A stretch of 64,000 bases of DNA, from positions 1-64,000 of the forward strand of contig CAYGQC010000001.1 in the NCBI GenBank assembly GCA_964351875.1. Direction: 5' to 3'. The stretch's first letter is position 1, and each line of letters opens with the position of its first letter. Of this stretch, positions 52,415 through 62,168 are shown one piece after another. The position numbers and the translations under genes are program-made. This stretch comes from JANSWO01 sp964351875 (GTDB lineage: Bacteria; Pseudomonadota; Gammaproteobacteria; Pseudomonadales; Azotimanducaceae). The notes under the pieces were generated by a model that was not told the DNA's origin, made no database searches, and saw only the letters and a program-made list of their open reading frames with translations.

Positions 52415-52927
52415 TCAGTCGCGACGAAAGTCCACGGTTTCCGAGCTCATGCCATTGGCGATGCAATGGCTGAGATACTCGCCGAGCAGCGCATTGATCT
52501 GCGTCTTCTCGTCCGGCGCGCGCATGTCCTCGTTAGGGTAGTCGTAGGCGCCGGCAAAGCGGCGCTGACCCTGATACTCAACAACATCCGCGCTATGGGC
52601 ATCGTGGTACAGGCGCACGGTGAGACGCGGCTCAGTCAGGCTTCGCAGCGCGGGATGCATGCCGTAGGTGAGGTGCATCAACGTGGTGTACGGCGTCTGC
52701 TCAACAATGCTGATCACAGCGGTTATCCCCGCATCAGCCACTGGCAGTAAAAACTCCCGGGGGGCGCCACCAGCATCGGCGGCACGCAGAGCCGGGTAGA
52801 GTTTGAACAACTTTTCATAGTTGGCGTCACACAAGGCCATGTGGGCTTGCAGATCCACTCGGGCGCGGCGGCGCGCGCGGGCCAACATGCCCTCGTGGTA
52901 GCGCTTGTAGACAATGGGTGCCGTCAC
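52415..52927 (-). CDS. yqiB: DUF1249 family protein (YqiB-like)
   Basis: A 170-residue protein of family DUF1249, with HMALCDANYEKLFKLYPAL and the MHPALRSLTEPRLTVRLYHDA region. Its function is unknown; it precedes cpdA in E. coli and Pseudomonas. The GTG start at 52927 has no strong ribosome site. Gap of 38 bp to cpdA. Confidence 0.9.
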   Translation of the reverse strand: MTAPIVYKRYHEGMLARARRRARVDLQAHMALCDANYEKLFKLYPALRAADAGGAPREFLLPVADAGITAVISIVEQTPYTTLMHLTYGMHPALRSLTEPRLTVRLYHDAHSADVVEYQGQRRFAGAYDYPNEDMRAPDEKTQINALLGEYLSHCIANGMSSETVDFRRD

Positions 52928-53374
52928 CGGTTCATCTGCTTTTAGTGTCCTTGTTAACGATCAGCCGAGCACATGCCAAACATCTATGCCGAGCCAGGCT
53001 CTTGATTTCTCGCCTGTCGGGGCTCGTTGCAAACGCGCTCCGCTCCAACGCTTTGAATGCCGTTGGGGCGGCAAACGGTGTCACGAACCGCCGCCAAATA
53101 CCAGCTTGCAACCCGGAACTGAACGCGCTTTGGGATCGACGTTGCACCTTGCGTTGAGCCCCACCAACCGACTGTCTGACAGACTGCGCCGCCCGTCACA
53201 TTTTGTTACTAAGTTGGGCGTTCAGCGCCATTCAGACACGTACAATTCGCACTGCGGACACGACGTTCGCGCCGTGGCCCGAGTTGCCTTTAGTGTAGAC
53301 TGCGATGCTTGCGCAGTAGCCTCAGCAACCTGGCGCAGAATCGGAATTCTGACTCTGGATAAGTGCCTGTTTCA
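52928..53374. promoter_or_regulatory. 447-bp divergent intergenic region between yqiB and tolC
   Basis: No convincing gene; small ORFs are shadow-like. The region should hold promoters for both the yqiB-cpdA-parE-parC unit and tolC. It contains an 11-bp perfect palindrome at 53174-53184 (GTCTGACAGAC). nudF, found here in E. coli and Pseudomonas, is missing and no remnant was recognised. Confidence 0.4.
53174..53184. promoter_or_regulatory. palindrome, candidate operator upstream of tolC
   Basis: GTCTG-A-CAGAC is a perfect inverted repeat in the intergenic region about 190 bp upstream of tolC. Short palindromes occur by chance, so this is only a candidate. Confidence 0.25.
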
Positions 53375-54868
53375 ATGACCGCTCCAAACACCCCAAACAT
53401 CAGCCGCCTGCGCTCCATCACGCCGGCTTCGAACCAACCGACACCCCATGCTCCCAGCGCGCTGCGCAAGGCATTCGGTAGCTGTCTGTTGGCCCTACTG
53501 GCATGGACCGTCGGTCTGCCCGCAACCGCCGCGGACCTCAAGGACGTATTCGAAGCCGCCAAAGCCAACGACGCCGTGATCGGCGCAGCACGCGCCCAAT
53601 ACGAGGCAGCGCGGCAGGCACTGCCCCAGGCACGCTCCGGCCTGCTCCCCCAGGTGAGCGCCCAGGGCACAACCTCCTGGAATGAGCTGAGCTTTCCCGT
53701 CGGGCCACAATTCAACCCCGACACAGGGCTCTTCGAAGAGGTTCCGGACCAGCAATACAACGACCACGGCTGGTCCGCGACGCTTAACCAGCCCATCGTC
53801 AATTTCAGCGCCTGGTTCACGTACACCAGCGCCAAAGCCGCCGTAGAACGGGCTAAAACGTCCCTCGACGCGGCCGAGCAAAACCTGATCGTGCGAGCCA
53901 CCGAGGCGTATCTGAACGTACTACGCGCCCAGGATTTGCTCGACTCAACCCAGGCTGCCGAGGCCGCGGTGAAACGGCAGCTCGAACAGGTTCAGCAACG
54001 CTTCGATGTAGGTCTGGTTGCAATCACCGACGTACTGGAAGCACAGGCGGCCTACGACGACGCACTCGTCAATCGGATTCAAGCGGATGGCGACCACGAC
54101 ATCTTTTTCGAGAATCTACGCACGCTAACCGGCACGGCCTACGATTCGTTGAACCGGCTGTCCGAAGAGCTGCCGATTGTGAATCCCGCCCCGGCTAACG
54201 AAGAGGAATGGGTGCAGACCGCTCTGAACACCAACTATGGCGTTAAGGGCGCGCAACACGCGGTCGCTGCAGCAGCGCGAACGCTGCGCTCACGTCGATC
54301 CGACCACCTACCTACGCTTGGAGCATCCGCGTTACGCAACCACGATGTCACCGGCGGTCCGTCATTCCTTGGCGGCAAAACAGATGTCACACGCTACTCG
54401 CTCACCTTGAATGTGCCGATTTTCAGCGGCGGTCTGGTGCAATCGCGAGCACGGCAGGCGAGTGCCGAGCTGGAAGGCGCTCGGCAACAACTGCTTGATT
54501 CCCAGCGCACGGTCGCGCGTGATACCCGCAACCTGTTTCGCTCCGTCGCCACCGATGTCGTGCGAGTGCGCGCTCGGCAGCGGGCTATCGAGTCTTCACA
54601 GAGCGCGTTGGACGCTACCGAAACCGGCTACGAAGTCGGCACACGTAACATTGTCGATGTGCTACAGGCACAACAGCGCCTGTTCGGTTCGCAGTTCGAC
54701 TATGCGGATTCGCGCTACCGCTACGTGCTGGACCTGATGCGCCTCAAGCAGTCTACCGGCACGCTGATCGACGAAGATCTGGTGGAGCTGAACAAGTTCA
54801 CCGATCCGAATGACCAGGTGAAAACTCTGCCGTCACTGCGCCGCTATTCGGGTGATCTCGGGTCGTAG
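53375..54868 (+). CDS. tolC: TolC-family outer membrane efflux protein
   Basis: A 497-residue protein with a long N-terminal leader (about 35 residues before the hydrophobic core), signal peptide (cleavage after ATAA), and the two-repeat TolC architecture: a first half (LKDVFEAAKANDAVIGAARAQYEAARQALPQARSGLLPQ) and a second half (VPIFSGGLVQSRARQASAELEGARQQL, YEVGTRNIVDVLQAQQRLF). The trimer forms the exit duct of RND, MFS and type I secretion systems. The ATG at 53375 is chosen; a GTG at 53363 is possible. Convergent with waaA, overlapping by 36 bp. Confidence 0.95.
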   Translation: MTAPNTPNISRLRSITPASNQPTPHAPSALRKAFGSCLLALLAWTVGLPATAADLKDVFEAAKANDAVIGAARAQYEAARQALPQARSGLLPQVSAQGTTSWNELSFPVGPQFNPDTGLFEEVPDQQYNDHGWSATLNQPIVNFSAWFTYTSAKAAVERAKTSLDAAEQNLIVRATEAYLNVLRAQDLLDSTQAAEAAVKRQLEQVQQRFDVGLVAITDVLEAQAAYDDALVNRIQADGDHDIFFENLRTLTGTAYDSLNRLSEELPIVNPAPANEEEWVQTALNTNYGVKGAQHAVAAAARTLRSRRSDHLPTLGASALRNHDVTGGPSFLGGKTDVTRYSLTLNVPIFSGGLVQSRARQASAELEGARQQLLDSQRTVARDTRNLFRSVATDVVRVRARQRAIESSQSALDATETGYEVGTRNIVDVLQAQQRLFGSQFDYADSRYRYVLDLMRLKQSTGTLIDEDLVELNKFTDPNDQVKTLPSLRRYSGDLGS

Positions 54869-56122
54869 GATTTCGATGAGCGCGGCCGTTGCGCCGCGAT
54901 TGTCCTCGACCACCTGCCTGGCAAGCTGCGCTTGCTCGTTGCGGTGTTCCTCCGAGCGAAAGCAGCGCAGCACCTGCCCGGCAATCCCATCGGCGCCCTC
55001 AACCAGATGTAAACAGCCCGCCCGCGCAAACGATTCGCACACCTGTTCGAAGTTGAATCGGTGCGGGCCCATGACAATCGACTGCCCATGAATCGCCGCT
55101 TCAACGGGATTGTGTCCACCACTGGGCACCAGCGAGCCGCCGATAAAGGCGATACTCGATAAGCCCAACAGCGCGCTGACGTCACCCATCGTGTCGCCAA
55201 CGATCACGTTCGTCGTTACGCGATCTGCGGCGTCATCAGATCGTGACAACCGCCGCGCCTCAGGGCCAGCCAGCGCAGCCACTGCCTCGAAGCGCTCGGG
55301 ATGCCGGGGCACGACAATCAGCACGGCGTCAGCCTGTACCTGAAGCACTCTTTTGTGCGCCGCCAGCACAATCTCATCTTCACCCGCGTGGGTGCTCGCC
55401 GCCAGCCACACCGGCCGATCCGCCAGGCCAAGCTCGATCCGCCAGCGATCGAGGCGCGCCTGAAGATCCTGGGGCAACTCCAGATCGAACTTCACGCTAC
55501 CGAGCGTACGTATTCGCTCCTTGGAGACACCTAGAGCCTCGAATCGCCGGGCGTGGGCCGGATACTGGCAGGCAATGAGCGTAAGCCGATCGAGCATAGG
55601 GCGAGTGAGCGCGGAAACTTTTTGGTAACCCTGCATGGATTTCTCAGACAGGCGGGCATTGATCAACATCGCCGGCGTACCCATGCGCTCAAGGCGGCGT
55701 AGCCACACCGGCCAAAGCTCGGTTTCCACAAAGAGCGCGAGCTTGGGCTGCACGGCCGCGAGAAAGCGATCAACGGCGAAGTCAAAATCGTAGGGTGCGT
55801 AGCAGTGAGCAACCTTCCCGCCAAGCAAGCGCTGCACCTGCTCCGAGCCGGTCGGCGTCATTGTCGTGACCAGAACAGGCAATTGCGGGAATTCGTCCAG
55901 GAGCCGCAAAATCACCGGCGCAATGGCGATCGTCTCTCCGGCGGAAACCGCGTGGATCCAAACACCACCCCGAGCGTGCGCAGCAACGTCCGCGGGCACA
56001 GAACCAAAGCGTTCGGCGCGTCGTAATTTGTAAGCCGGTGCTTCGCGGCCGCGCCAGATCAAACGACCAGCAACGACCGGCAGTGCGAGCAGCAGGAGCA
56101 ATCGATAGAAGAATAGAGCCAT
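54833..56122 (-). CDS. waaA: WaaA, Kdo transferase
   Basis: A 429-residue GT-B glycosyltransferase (family GT30) that adds Kdo to lipid IVA. An N-terminal membrane anchor (LFFYRLLLLLALPVVAGRL), the ETELWPVWL motif, the STHAGEDEI region and the C-terminal GGHNPVEAA are present. ATG at 56122 gives the family start (MALFFYRLLLLL). Central to the lipid A-core assembly cluster. Confidence 0.96.
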   Translation of the reverse strand: MALFFYRLLLLLALPVVAGRLIWRGREAPAYKLRRAERFGSVPADVAAHARGGVWIHAVSAGETIAIAPVILRLLDEFPQLPVLVTTMTPTGSEQVQRLLGGKVAHCYAPYDFDFAVDRFLAAVQPKLALFVETELWPVWLRRLERMGTPAMLINARLSEKSMQGYQKVSALTRPMLDRLTLIACQYPAHARRFEALGVSKERIRTLGSVKFDLELPQDLQARLDRWRIELGLADRPVWLAASTHAGEDEIVLAAHKRVLQVQADAVLIVVPRHPERFEAVAALAGPEARRLSRSDDAADRVTTNVIVGDTMGDVSALLGLSSIAFIGGSLVPSGGHNPVEAAIHGQSIVMGPHRFNFEQVCESFARAGCLHLVEGADGIAGQVLRCFRSEEHRNEQAQLARQVVEDNRGATAALIEILRPEITRIAAQ

Positions 56123-56241
56123 CGGCGCAGGGTCGGCGGGCGCCGCCAGCAAGTCAAGAAGGAGTCCCTCTAACAAACAACCAATACTCGCGAGTGCTCC
56201 GGGTATGCGGTCGAGCTCAAGTAGCCTGATAAGCTGCACGC

Positions 56242-57387
56242 GTGAGCTCTACAGATTCAAAACCAGCCTTCGACGTCCTCATTATCGGCGCCGGCGTCGC
56301 CGGGCTGTGGTCCGCCAACGTGCTGAGTCACGCCGGCTACTCCGTCGTCGTAGTCGATGCGAAGGGAATTGGAGGTGAGCAGACTCTCGCCTCCCAGGGC
56401 CTGATTCACGGGGGCATCAAATACGCGCTAGGCGGTTTTTTCACGGGCGCGTCCAACGCGATCGCCGACATGCCGCGTCGATGGCGCAATGCCATCTCAG
56501 GCGACGACATAGCCATCGACCTATCCGGTATTACCCCGGTCGCCGAACACTATCTGATGTTCTCAGCCGATAGCGCGCGATCCCGAATCTCCACGTTCCT
56601 GGCTGGCCAAGCGCTGCGCGGTGATGTGCGCAAGCTGACGGGCAACGAGCGTCCCTCTGCGCTGCTGGCGTTCTCCGGCAGCGTTTTTGAGTTGCCTGAT
56701 CTGGTGCTGGATACCGTCGCAATTGCTGAGCAACTGAACAATCGCCATCGATTTGGCATCTACCAGGCCAGCGCAACGCTCGAGCCACAGACCGCTGCGC
56801 TTAACGGCATCACCGTGACGCCGGCCGCCATTGTGTGCTGCGCGGGCAGCGGCAACGAGGCGCTCCTGCAGCAAAGCGGCGTCAGTGATCTGACCTGCCA
56901 GCGCCGGCCACTGCAGCAGGTCATCGTCCGATCTTCTAACCTTCCGAACCTGTTCGGCCACTGCATCACCGGTATTAGACGTCCCGAGCCACGATTGACC
57001 ATCACAAGCCACGACGATCCACCCGGCAGAAGCTGGTACATCGGCGGCCAGCTCGCAACAGACGGCGCGAGCCTGTCAGCGAGCGATCTCATCATCCGTG
57101 CAAAGTCAGAGCTCGCCGAGTGCCTGCCCTGGATCGATCTGCGCGACGCCGACTTTGAGACCTTCGCTATCGACCGCGCAGAGCCCGCTAACGATGGACA
57201 GCGTCCGGACCAGGCCGCCGTGGAGGTCCGCGGCAATCGCATATTTGCGTGGCCAACCAAACTCTCGCTCGCTCCGGATCTAGGCGATCGCGTACTCGCC
57301 GCGGTTCGAGAAATCGCCAAGCCGTCCCAGACGGAGCCGGCAGCCCTGCCGCTGCCCGATGCAAAACGGGCGACACGGCCGTGGTAG
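56242..57387 (+). CDS. FAD-dependent oxidoreductase (DAO family)
   Basis: A 381-residue flavoprotein with the Rossmann signature IIGAGVAGLWSANVL and the family C-terminal region. No exact substrate can be named; it resembles glycine/D-amino acid oxidase-type proteins. It is followed by the aldo/keto reductase with a 7-base overlap, and a comparable pair lies between waaA and hldE in Pseudomonas as I recall. GTG start. Confidence 0.8.
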   Translation: MSSTDSKPAFDVLIIGAGVAGLWSANVLSHAGYSVVVVDAKGIGGEQTLASQGLIHGGIKYALGGFFTGASNAIADMPRRWRNAISGDDIAIDLSGITPVAEHYLMFSADSARSRISTFLAGQALRGDVRKLTGNERPSALLAFSGSVFELPDLVLDTVAIAEQLNNRHRFGIYQASATLEPQTAALNGITVTPAAIVCCAGSGNEALLQQSGVSDLTCQRRPLQQVIVRSSNLPNLFGHCITGIRRPEPRLTITSHDDPPGRSWYIGGQLATDGASLSASDLIIRAKSELAECLPWIDLRDADFETFAIDRAEPANDGQRPDQAAVEVRGNRIFAWPTKLSLAPDLGDRVLAAVREIAKPSQTEPAALPLPDAKRATRPW

Positions 57388-58163
57388 CAGACCGACACGA
57401 CAGGCTTGAGCGACGCCCACTCGGCAACACCGGCATCGACGTTAGCGTGCTCGGCCTGGGGACGGTCAAACTGGGGCGAAATACGAACGTGAAATATCCA
57501 GCAGCCTTCGACCTGCCGGATGACTCAGTGGTAATAGAGCTTCTGAACGCAGCCCAAGAGGCGGGCATAAACCTCATCGACACGGCCCCAGCCTACGGAG
57601 CAGCCGAAGCGCGGCTCGGGGCGCTGTTACCCGGCAAGCGCGAAGACTGGGTGCTCGCCAGCAAAGTGGGCGAGCAGTTCGATGGCGAGACGTCGAGCTA
57701 CGATTTCTCGCCGGAAGCCTGCCAGGCGAGCGTTCACGCAAGCCTTAGGCGGCTGAAGACGGACTATCTGGATATCGTTCTCGTGCATTCCGATGGACGC
57801 GATGCGGAAATCGTCGAATCCATGGGCACACTTGAGGCTCTCACTGACCTGAAAACTCGCGGACTGATACGCGCGATCGGTCTGTCCTGCAAAAGCGCTG
57901 AGGGTGGCCGCATTGCACTGCCTCACGTCGACGTGTTGATGGCGACCATCAATGCAGACTACCGAGAGGAGGTTGGGCTGGTTCGCGAGGCCGGCGCGCT
58001 CGGCGTTGGCGTGCTGATCAAGAAGGCGTTGAACAGCGGTCGGGGCAGCCCAGAGTATCTGCGTGCGATCGCTGATGCTCCCGGCGTGAGCAGTATCGTG
58101 CTCGGCACATTGAGCCGCGACCACCTCAGGGCCAATGTGTTAGCTGTGAGCCAGGGGCATTAG
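57381..58163 (+). CDS. aldo/keto reductase
   Basis: A 260-residue NADPH-dependent aldo/keto reductase. LGNTGIDVSVLGLGTVKLG, IDTAPAYGAAEARLG (the catalytic Asp and Tyr), SKVGEQ (Lys), and DIVLVHSDG (His) are present. Substrate unknown. The GTG at 57381 overlaps the end of the flavoprotein gene by 7 bases, so they are coupled; an earlier reading frame from 57249 runs over it without homology. Confidence 0.88.
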   Translation: MVADRHDRLERRPLGNTGIDVSVLGLGTVKLGRNTNVKYPAAFDLPDDSVVIELLNAAQEAGINLIDTAPAYGAAEARLGALLPGKREDWVLASKVGEQFDGETSSYDFSPEACQASVHASLRRLKTDYLDIVLVHSDGRDAEIVESMGTLEALTDLKTRGLIRAIGLSCKSAEGGRIALPHVDVLMATINADYREEVGLVREAGALGVGVLIKKALNSGRGSPEYLRAIADAPGVSSIVLGTLSRDHLRANVLAVSQGH

Positions 58164-58170
58164 TCGTGAG

Positions 58171-58659
58171 CTAGGGCGTCGGCTGTATCGGCTGAGCGGG
58201 CGACGTAATCGACAGCGCATCAAAGGACTGGGCTGACAGCTCGCCTTCGCGACGGAACCGGACGCTGCCAATTCCGCTGGTGAATACTCTGCCTGTTAGC
58301 TCGTAGCGCACCGCCTGGTCGCGCGCCGCGCTCATGGCCCTGCGAACCGCATCGATCACGCTGATGCTCGCATCGATGTTGATGGTCGTCTCGCCGAGCC
58401 CCGGCAATTCGAAGGGCTCGTCGGAGACACCGCGCGCAAACCGGCCGCCGTTGATATCGAGCGCGAGACTTACGCCCGTCGCTCGAATGGCCTTGTCGGA
58501 GGGGTTCTGCAGCCGAATGGACAGCGCGACGCGTTGCTCTAGTGCGGTCGAGGGTAGCGCCCGCACACTGGAAAGATAAACATCCACCGGTGGCTGAGAA
58601 GCACAGCCTGTGATCAGCAGTTGGCCGAGTAGCAGCAATATCAGCGGGGCTCTAGTCAT
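58171..58659 (-). CDS. LEA14-like (WHy domain) lipoprotein
   Basis: A 162-residue lipoprotein with the lipobox LLITGC and a C-terminal beta-sandwich with the LEA type 2 pattern (QRVALSIRLQNPSDKAIRATGVSLALDINGGRFARG). These proteins occur widely in Gram-negatives and may contribute to envelope stability. The ATG at 58659 gives the signal peptide. It lies between the aldo/keto reductase (convergent) and hldE. Confidence 0.8.
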   Translation of the reverse strand: MTRAPLILLLLGQLLITGCASQPPVDVYLSSVRALPSTALEQRVALSIRLQNPSDKAIRATGVSLALDINGGRFARGVSDEPFELPGLGETTINIDASISVIDAVRRAMSAARDQAVRYELTGRVFTSGIGSVRFRREGELSAQSFDALSITSPAQPIQPTP

Positions 58660-58710
58660 CGGTCGCTCTCCAGCAATCACTCGCGCACGAAACGCGCTTA
58701 TCCCGCGAGT

Positions 58711-60132
58711 CTACTCGCTCGAAGGCGTTTTGAGCTTTTCCACGATGCGCGTCGTCGACAGATCAGCAACTTCGCTGAGAACGGCCACTTCGCCACCGTA
58801 GGCACGCACAAGGTCAGCGCCAACGACAGCGTCCAGATCGTAGTCACCGCCTTTGACCAGCACCTCAGGCTTGAGACTGGCCAGCAATGCCTCGGGCGTG
58901 TCGTCGCTGAACGAAACCACCCAGTCGACGCTCGCAAGACCGGCCAACACCGACATGCGTCGATGCAGCGTGTTTACCGGGCGACCCTTCCCTTTCAGGC
59001 GGGTGACCGAGGCATCATCGTTAACCGCGACAATGAGACGATCGCCGAGTTCACGAGCCTGGGTCAGGTAGGCCACATGGCCAGCGTGCAGAATGTCGAA
59101 GCAGCCATTGGTGAAGACGAGTCGCTCACCGTTTTCGCGAACCTGGGTGACCGCGCCCTGCAATGCAGACTGGCTAACCACGCCGCGGCGACTGCGTGAA
59201 ACCCCGGCAAGCGCGTCGGCAAGCTCCGGGCCGGAAACGGCAGCCGTTCCGGAGCGCGTCACGGCAACGCCGGCAGCAACATTCGCCAGCTCCGCGGATT
59301 GCTGAATGGACCAATCCAGCGCAAGGCCAACGGAGAGAGCCGCAGCCGCTGTATCCCCAGCACCGGTGACATCAAACACGTCGACTGGTCGTGCCGGGAT
59401 CGTGTGCAATTGACCGTCACTCGTCAGTACGCGTATCCCCCGGCCACCCTGGGTGACGACAAGCGCCTGTATGGAAGTTTGCGCCAGGAACTCCGCGGCC
59501 CGGCTGCGAGCGTCAGCATCGCTCAATGGCCCACCAAAGGCGGCGATAAACTCCGCTTCGTTAGGCTTAATGAAACTCGCGCCTGGGTAACGCTCGAGCG
59601 CTTTGGCTTTGGGATCGACGAGTACCGGCAGCGAGACAAGACAAGCCAGCAGCGCTTCCGGCTCCGCCACCGAGCCTTTGTCATAGTCTTCAACAATGGC
59701 GATCTGGCAGCCGGGCGCCTGGCGAGCGGCCTCGGCCGCCACAGCGGCCGCCTGCTCGGAGGCATCAACATCAAAGTCGGCACGGATGAGCTGTTGACCG
59801 GCACTGACCATGCGCAGCTTTATCGTCGTTCCCTGCGCCGGTACGAAAGCACAACGAACGCCCGCTGCTTCAAGGCGCTCACGCAGAATCAAGCCGGCTT
59901 CGTCTTCGCCGACTGCGCTCACCAGCGTACAACGCGCTCCAAGTGACACCAGGTTGAGTGCGACGTTAGCCGCGCCACCCGGCCGATCATCAATGCTTGA
60001 GATACCCACCACGGGAACCGGTGCTTCCTGGGAAATGCGCTCGACGTGACCGTGCCAGTAGCGGTCGAGCATGACGTCCCCGACGACAAGTACGTGTGTG
60101 TTCGCAAGCGATGGCAGGGCTGTGGGCAACAT
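58711..60132 (-). CDS. hldE: HldE, bifunctional heptose kinase/adenylyltransferase
   Basis: A 473-residue enzyme for ADP-heptose synthesis. The N-terminal ribokinase-type domain (GDVMLDRYWHG, RPGGAANVALNLVSLGA, DVTGAGDTAAAAL) adds phosphate to C1, the C-terminal nucleotidyltransferase (FTNGCFDILHAGHVAYLTQAR) adds AMP. Product serves the inner core of lipopolysaccharide. Divergent from the acyltransferase gene with a 60-bp gap. Confidence 0.97.
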   Translation of the reverse strand: MLPTALPSLANTHVLVVGDVMLDRYWHGHVERISQEAPVPVVGISSIDDRPGGAANVALNLVSLGARCTLVSAVGEDEAGLILRERLEAAGVRCAFVPAQGTTIKLRMVSAGQQLIRADFDVDASEQAAAVAAEAARQAPGCQIAIVEDYDKGSVAEPEALLACLVSLPVLVDPKAKALERYPGASFIKPNEAEFIAAFGGPLSDADARSRAAEFLAQTSIQALVVTQGGRGIRVLTSDGQLHTIPARPVDVFDVTGAGDTAAAALSVGLALDWSIQQSAELANVAAGVAVTRSGTAAVSGPELADALAGVSRSRRGVVSQSALQGAVTQVRENGERLVFTNGCFDILHAGHVAYLTQARELGDRLIVAVNDDASVTRLKGKGRPVNTLHRRMSVLAGLASVDWVVSFSDDTPEALLASLKPEVLVKGGDYDLDAVVGADLVRAYGGEVAVLSEVADLSTTRIVEKLKTPSSE

Positions 60133-60192
60133 GGGGCAATGTTAGCAGGCGCGATCTGTGCAGGCTTAGCGAAAACGCTAGAATGCGCCGCC

Positions 60193-61107
60193 ATGGGTAA
60201 GAAACTTCCACCACGACACATCGCTTCGCCCATGTTATGGCCCGCCTGGCTCGCTGTAGCCTTCGGCTGGCTGATCGCGCGTCTGCCATTGGGCGCACTG
60301 TTGTGGCTTGGGCGCGGCGTTGGCAGCTCGGTGCACGCGTTCGGCGGCTCACGCAAACGCATCACCGAGAAAAACGCCGAGCTCTGCTTTCCTGAGCTTT
60401 CGACCGCGGAGCGAGCTGAGTTTGTACGCGGTGTTTTTCGGCACATGGGTGTGGGCATCGTGGAAACCGCCGCTGCCTGGTTGAACCCCCAGCGGAACCT
60501 CGACGATCGATTTACGGTGACCGGGCTGGAACACCTGCAAGCGGCGGTCGCTGAGCAGCGCGGCGTGGTGTTACTGGGTGGCCACTTCGCCGTGCTCGAC
60601 ATCATCGCCGGTACGCTTGCGCGCAACGCATCTGTCGTGCCGATCTACAGGCGCAACAAGAATCCCGTGTGGGAATGGTTGCAACTCAGCGGCCGCGGCG
60701 CACATTTTTCGGAGATTATCGAGCGCAGCGATACGCGCGCCATCCTGCGCGCGCTAAAACAGAACAAAGTCATCTGGTACGCCGCGGATCAGGACTACGG
60801 CCGCAAACACTCCGTATTCGCACCCTTCTTTGGCGTGCAAGCGGCGAGTATCACGGGCACGGCGCGGTTCGCTCGGCTACGCAATTCACCGGTGCTCCTG
60901 ATGAGTCATTTTCGGGATCTGGAGACCGGGTCTTACGAGTTGCGATTCTCAGAGCCACTGAGCGGCTATCCGAGCGACGATGATGTGGCCGACGCGACTC
61001 GCATCAATGCGCTCATCGAGGCCGAGGTCCGGTTGCATCCTCGCCAATACCTGTGGGTGCACCGACGCTTCAAGACGCGTCCCGAGGGCGAAGCACCCTT
61101 TTACTGA
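60193..61107 (+). CDS. lpxL: lipid A lauroyl acyltransferase (LpxL/HtrB family)
   Basis: A 304-residue membrane acyltransferase of lipid A synthesis. An N-terminal membrane helix and the HxxxxD motif (GGHFAVLD) are visible, with ADQDYGRKHSVFAPFFG following as in LpxL. The ATG at 60193 is chosen; the upstream frame to 60046 runs over the hldE start. Whether laurate or another acyl chain is used cannot be told. Confidence 0.9.
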   Translation: MGKKLPPRHIASPMLWPAWLAVAFGWLIARLPLGALLWLGRGVGSSVHAFGGSRKRITEKNAELCFPELSTAERAEFVRGVFRHMGVGIVETAAAWLNPQRNLDDRFTVTGLEHLQAAVAEQRGVVLLGGHFAVLDIIAGTLARNASVVPIYRRNKNPVWEWLQLSGRGAHFSEIIERSDTRAILRALKQNKVIWYAADQDYGRKHSVFAPFFGVQAASITGTARFARLRNSPVLLMSHFRDLETGSYELRFSEPLSGYPSDDDVADATRINALIEAEVRLHPRQYLWVHRRFKTRPEGEAPFY

Positions 61108-61133
61108 TCGTCCGCGCGCCCTCGCAGGAGAGT

Positions 61134-62168
61134 TCAGGTTCGCTCGCCAACGGGTATCGGTTTCAGGATTGCTTCCAATCGAGACGACAGCGCAGACACA
61201 TCAAAACGCTCTGCCAGGGCGCCGGTATTCGGCGCGACAGGTTCCGCAGCGAGCGCGAGCGCCAGAGCGTCGGCCGTATCATCAGATGCAAATACCGCAC
61301 CGCTCCCGAGCACAACCATCGGTCCCGGCGCCGGGGTAGAAACGATAGGCACACCGGCAAGCCCTGCCTCAAGCGCCACCATGTTGAACGCTTCATGGTC
61401 ATTCGAAGCAAGAAGTACTCGGTCAAAAGCTCGGTACAGGCGCTGCGCGTCAGATCGATAACCGGCGAAGCTGACATCCGGTTGAGCCGCCGCGCCGACA
61501 TCCAGAACGCTGCGCTCATCACCATCCCCGACAAAGACGAGTTGCCAATTCTCCTTGCGAGCCTTTTTGTAGGCGGCGAGCGCGAGCGCGGGCTGCTTCT
61601 TCCAATGCAGGCGACCGACAATGCCGATCACCAGCTTGTCCGGCGCAATGTCCAATGCTTGCCTGGCTTGCTCTCGAGGCAGCAGGGCCGACTGCAGCGC
61701 GCTGACGTCCACCGCGTTGGGCAACTCCAGGACACCTCGTCCGAGGTGCCGGGCGAGTTCTTGTTGTACGGGCGCTGATACCGCGGCGAAGCGAATTCTA
61801 CGAGCAAAAAGCCGCAGCCAGAGTCGCCGACGGAGCGAACGCCCGAGACCAAACTCATGCGCGACGCAGAGTATGGGACGCCCCCACTGCACTGCGAGCG
61901 CTATGCGCATCGCGCGATAGCGGTGGGCGATCAACGCGGTGAAGTCGCCGTCACCCGGCTCGCTCACAAGCCAGCGCCGCAGGGTGTCAGGCGCATCGGT
62001 CGCTCTATCGACATTCAGATAAACCGCGCCTGAGACCGGATCGTTGCGCGCTGCCCCGATAAACACCGTGACAACTTCGTGGCCGAGCGCAGACAGCGCA
62101 TCAACATAACGCTCGGTGATTTGACCAAACGGCGGATGATCGTTCGGACAAAGTTGCAGCAGCCTCAT
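61134..62168 (-). CDS. glycosyltransferase family 4 protein
   Basis: A 344-residue GT-B enzyme. IVGRLHWKKQPALALAAYK (start of the C-terminal donor-binding domain) and NDHEAFNMVALEAGLAGVPIVST (the E(x7)E-like motif) are seen. It probably adds a sugar to the lipopolysaccharide core or a polysaccharide; the substrate is unknown. Its start overlaps the carbamoyltransferase stop by 4 bases (ATGA), so translation is coupled. Confidence 0.88.
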   Translation of the reverse strand: MRLLQLCPNDHPPFGQITERYVDALSALGHEVVTVFIGAARNDPVSGAVYLNVDRATDAPDTLRRWLVSEPGDGDFTALIAHRYRAMRIALAVQWGRPILCVAHEFGLGRSLRRRLWLRLFARRIRFAAVSAPVQQELARHLGRGVLELPNAVDVSALQSALLPREQARQALDIAPDKLVIGIVGRLHWKKQPALALAAYKKARKENWQLVFVGDGDERSVLDVGAAAQPDVSFAGYRSDAQRLYRAFDRVLLASNDHEAFNMVALEAGLAGVPIVSTPAPGPMVVLGSGAVFASDDTADALALALAAEPVAPNTGALAERFDVSALSSRLEAILKPIPVGERT

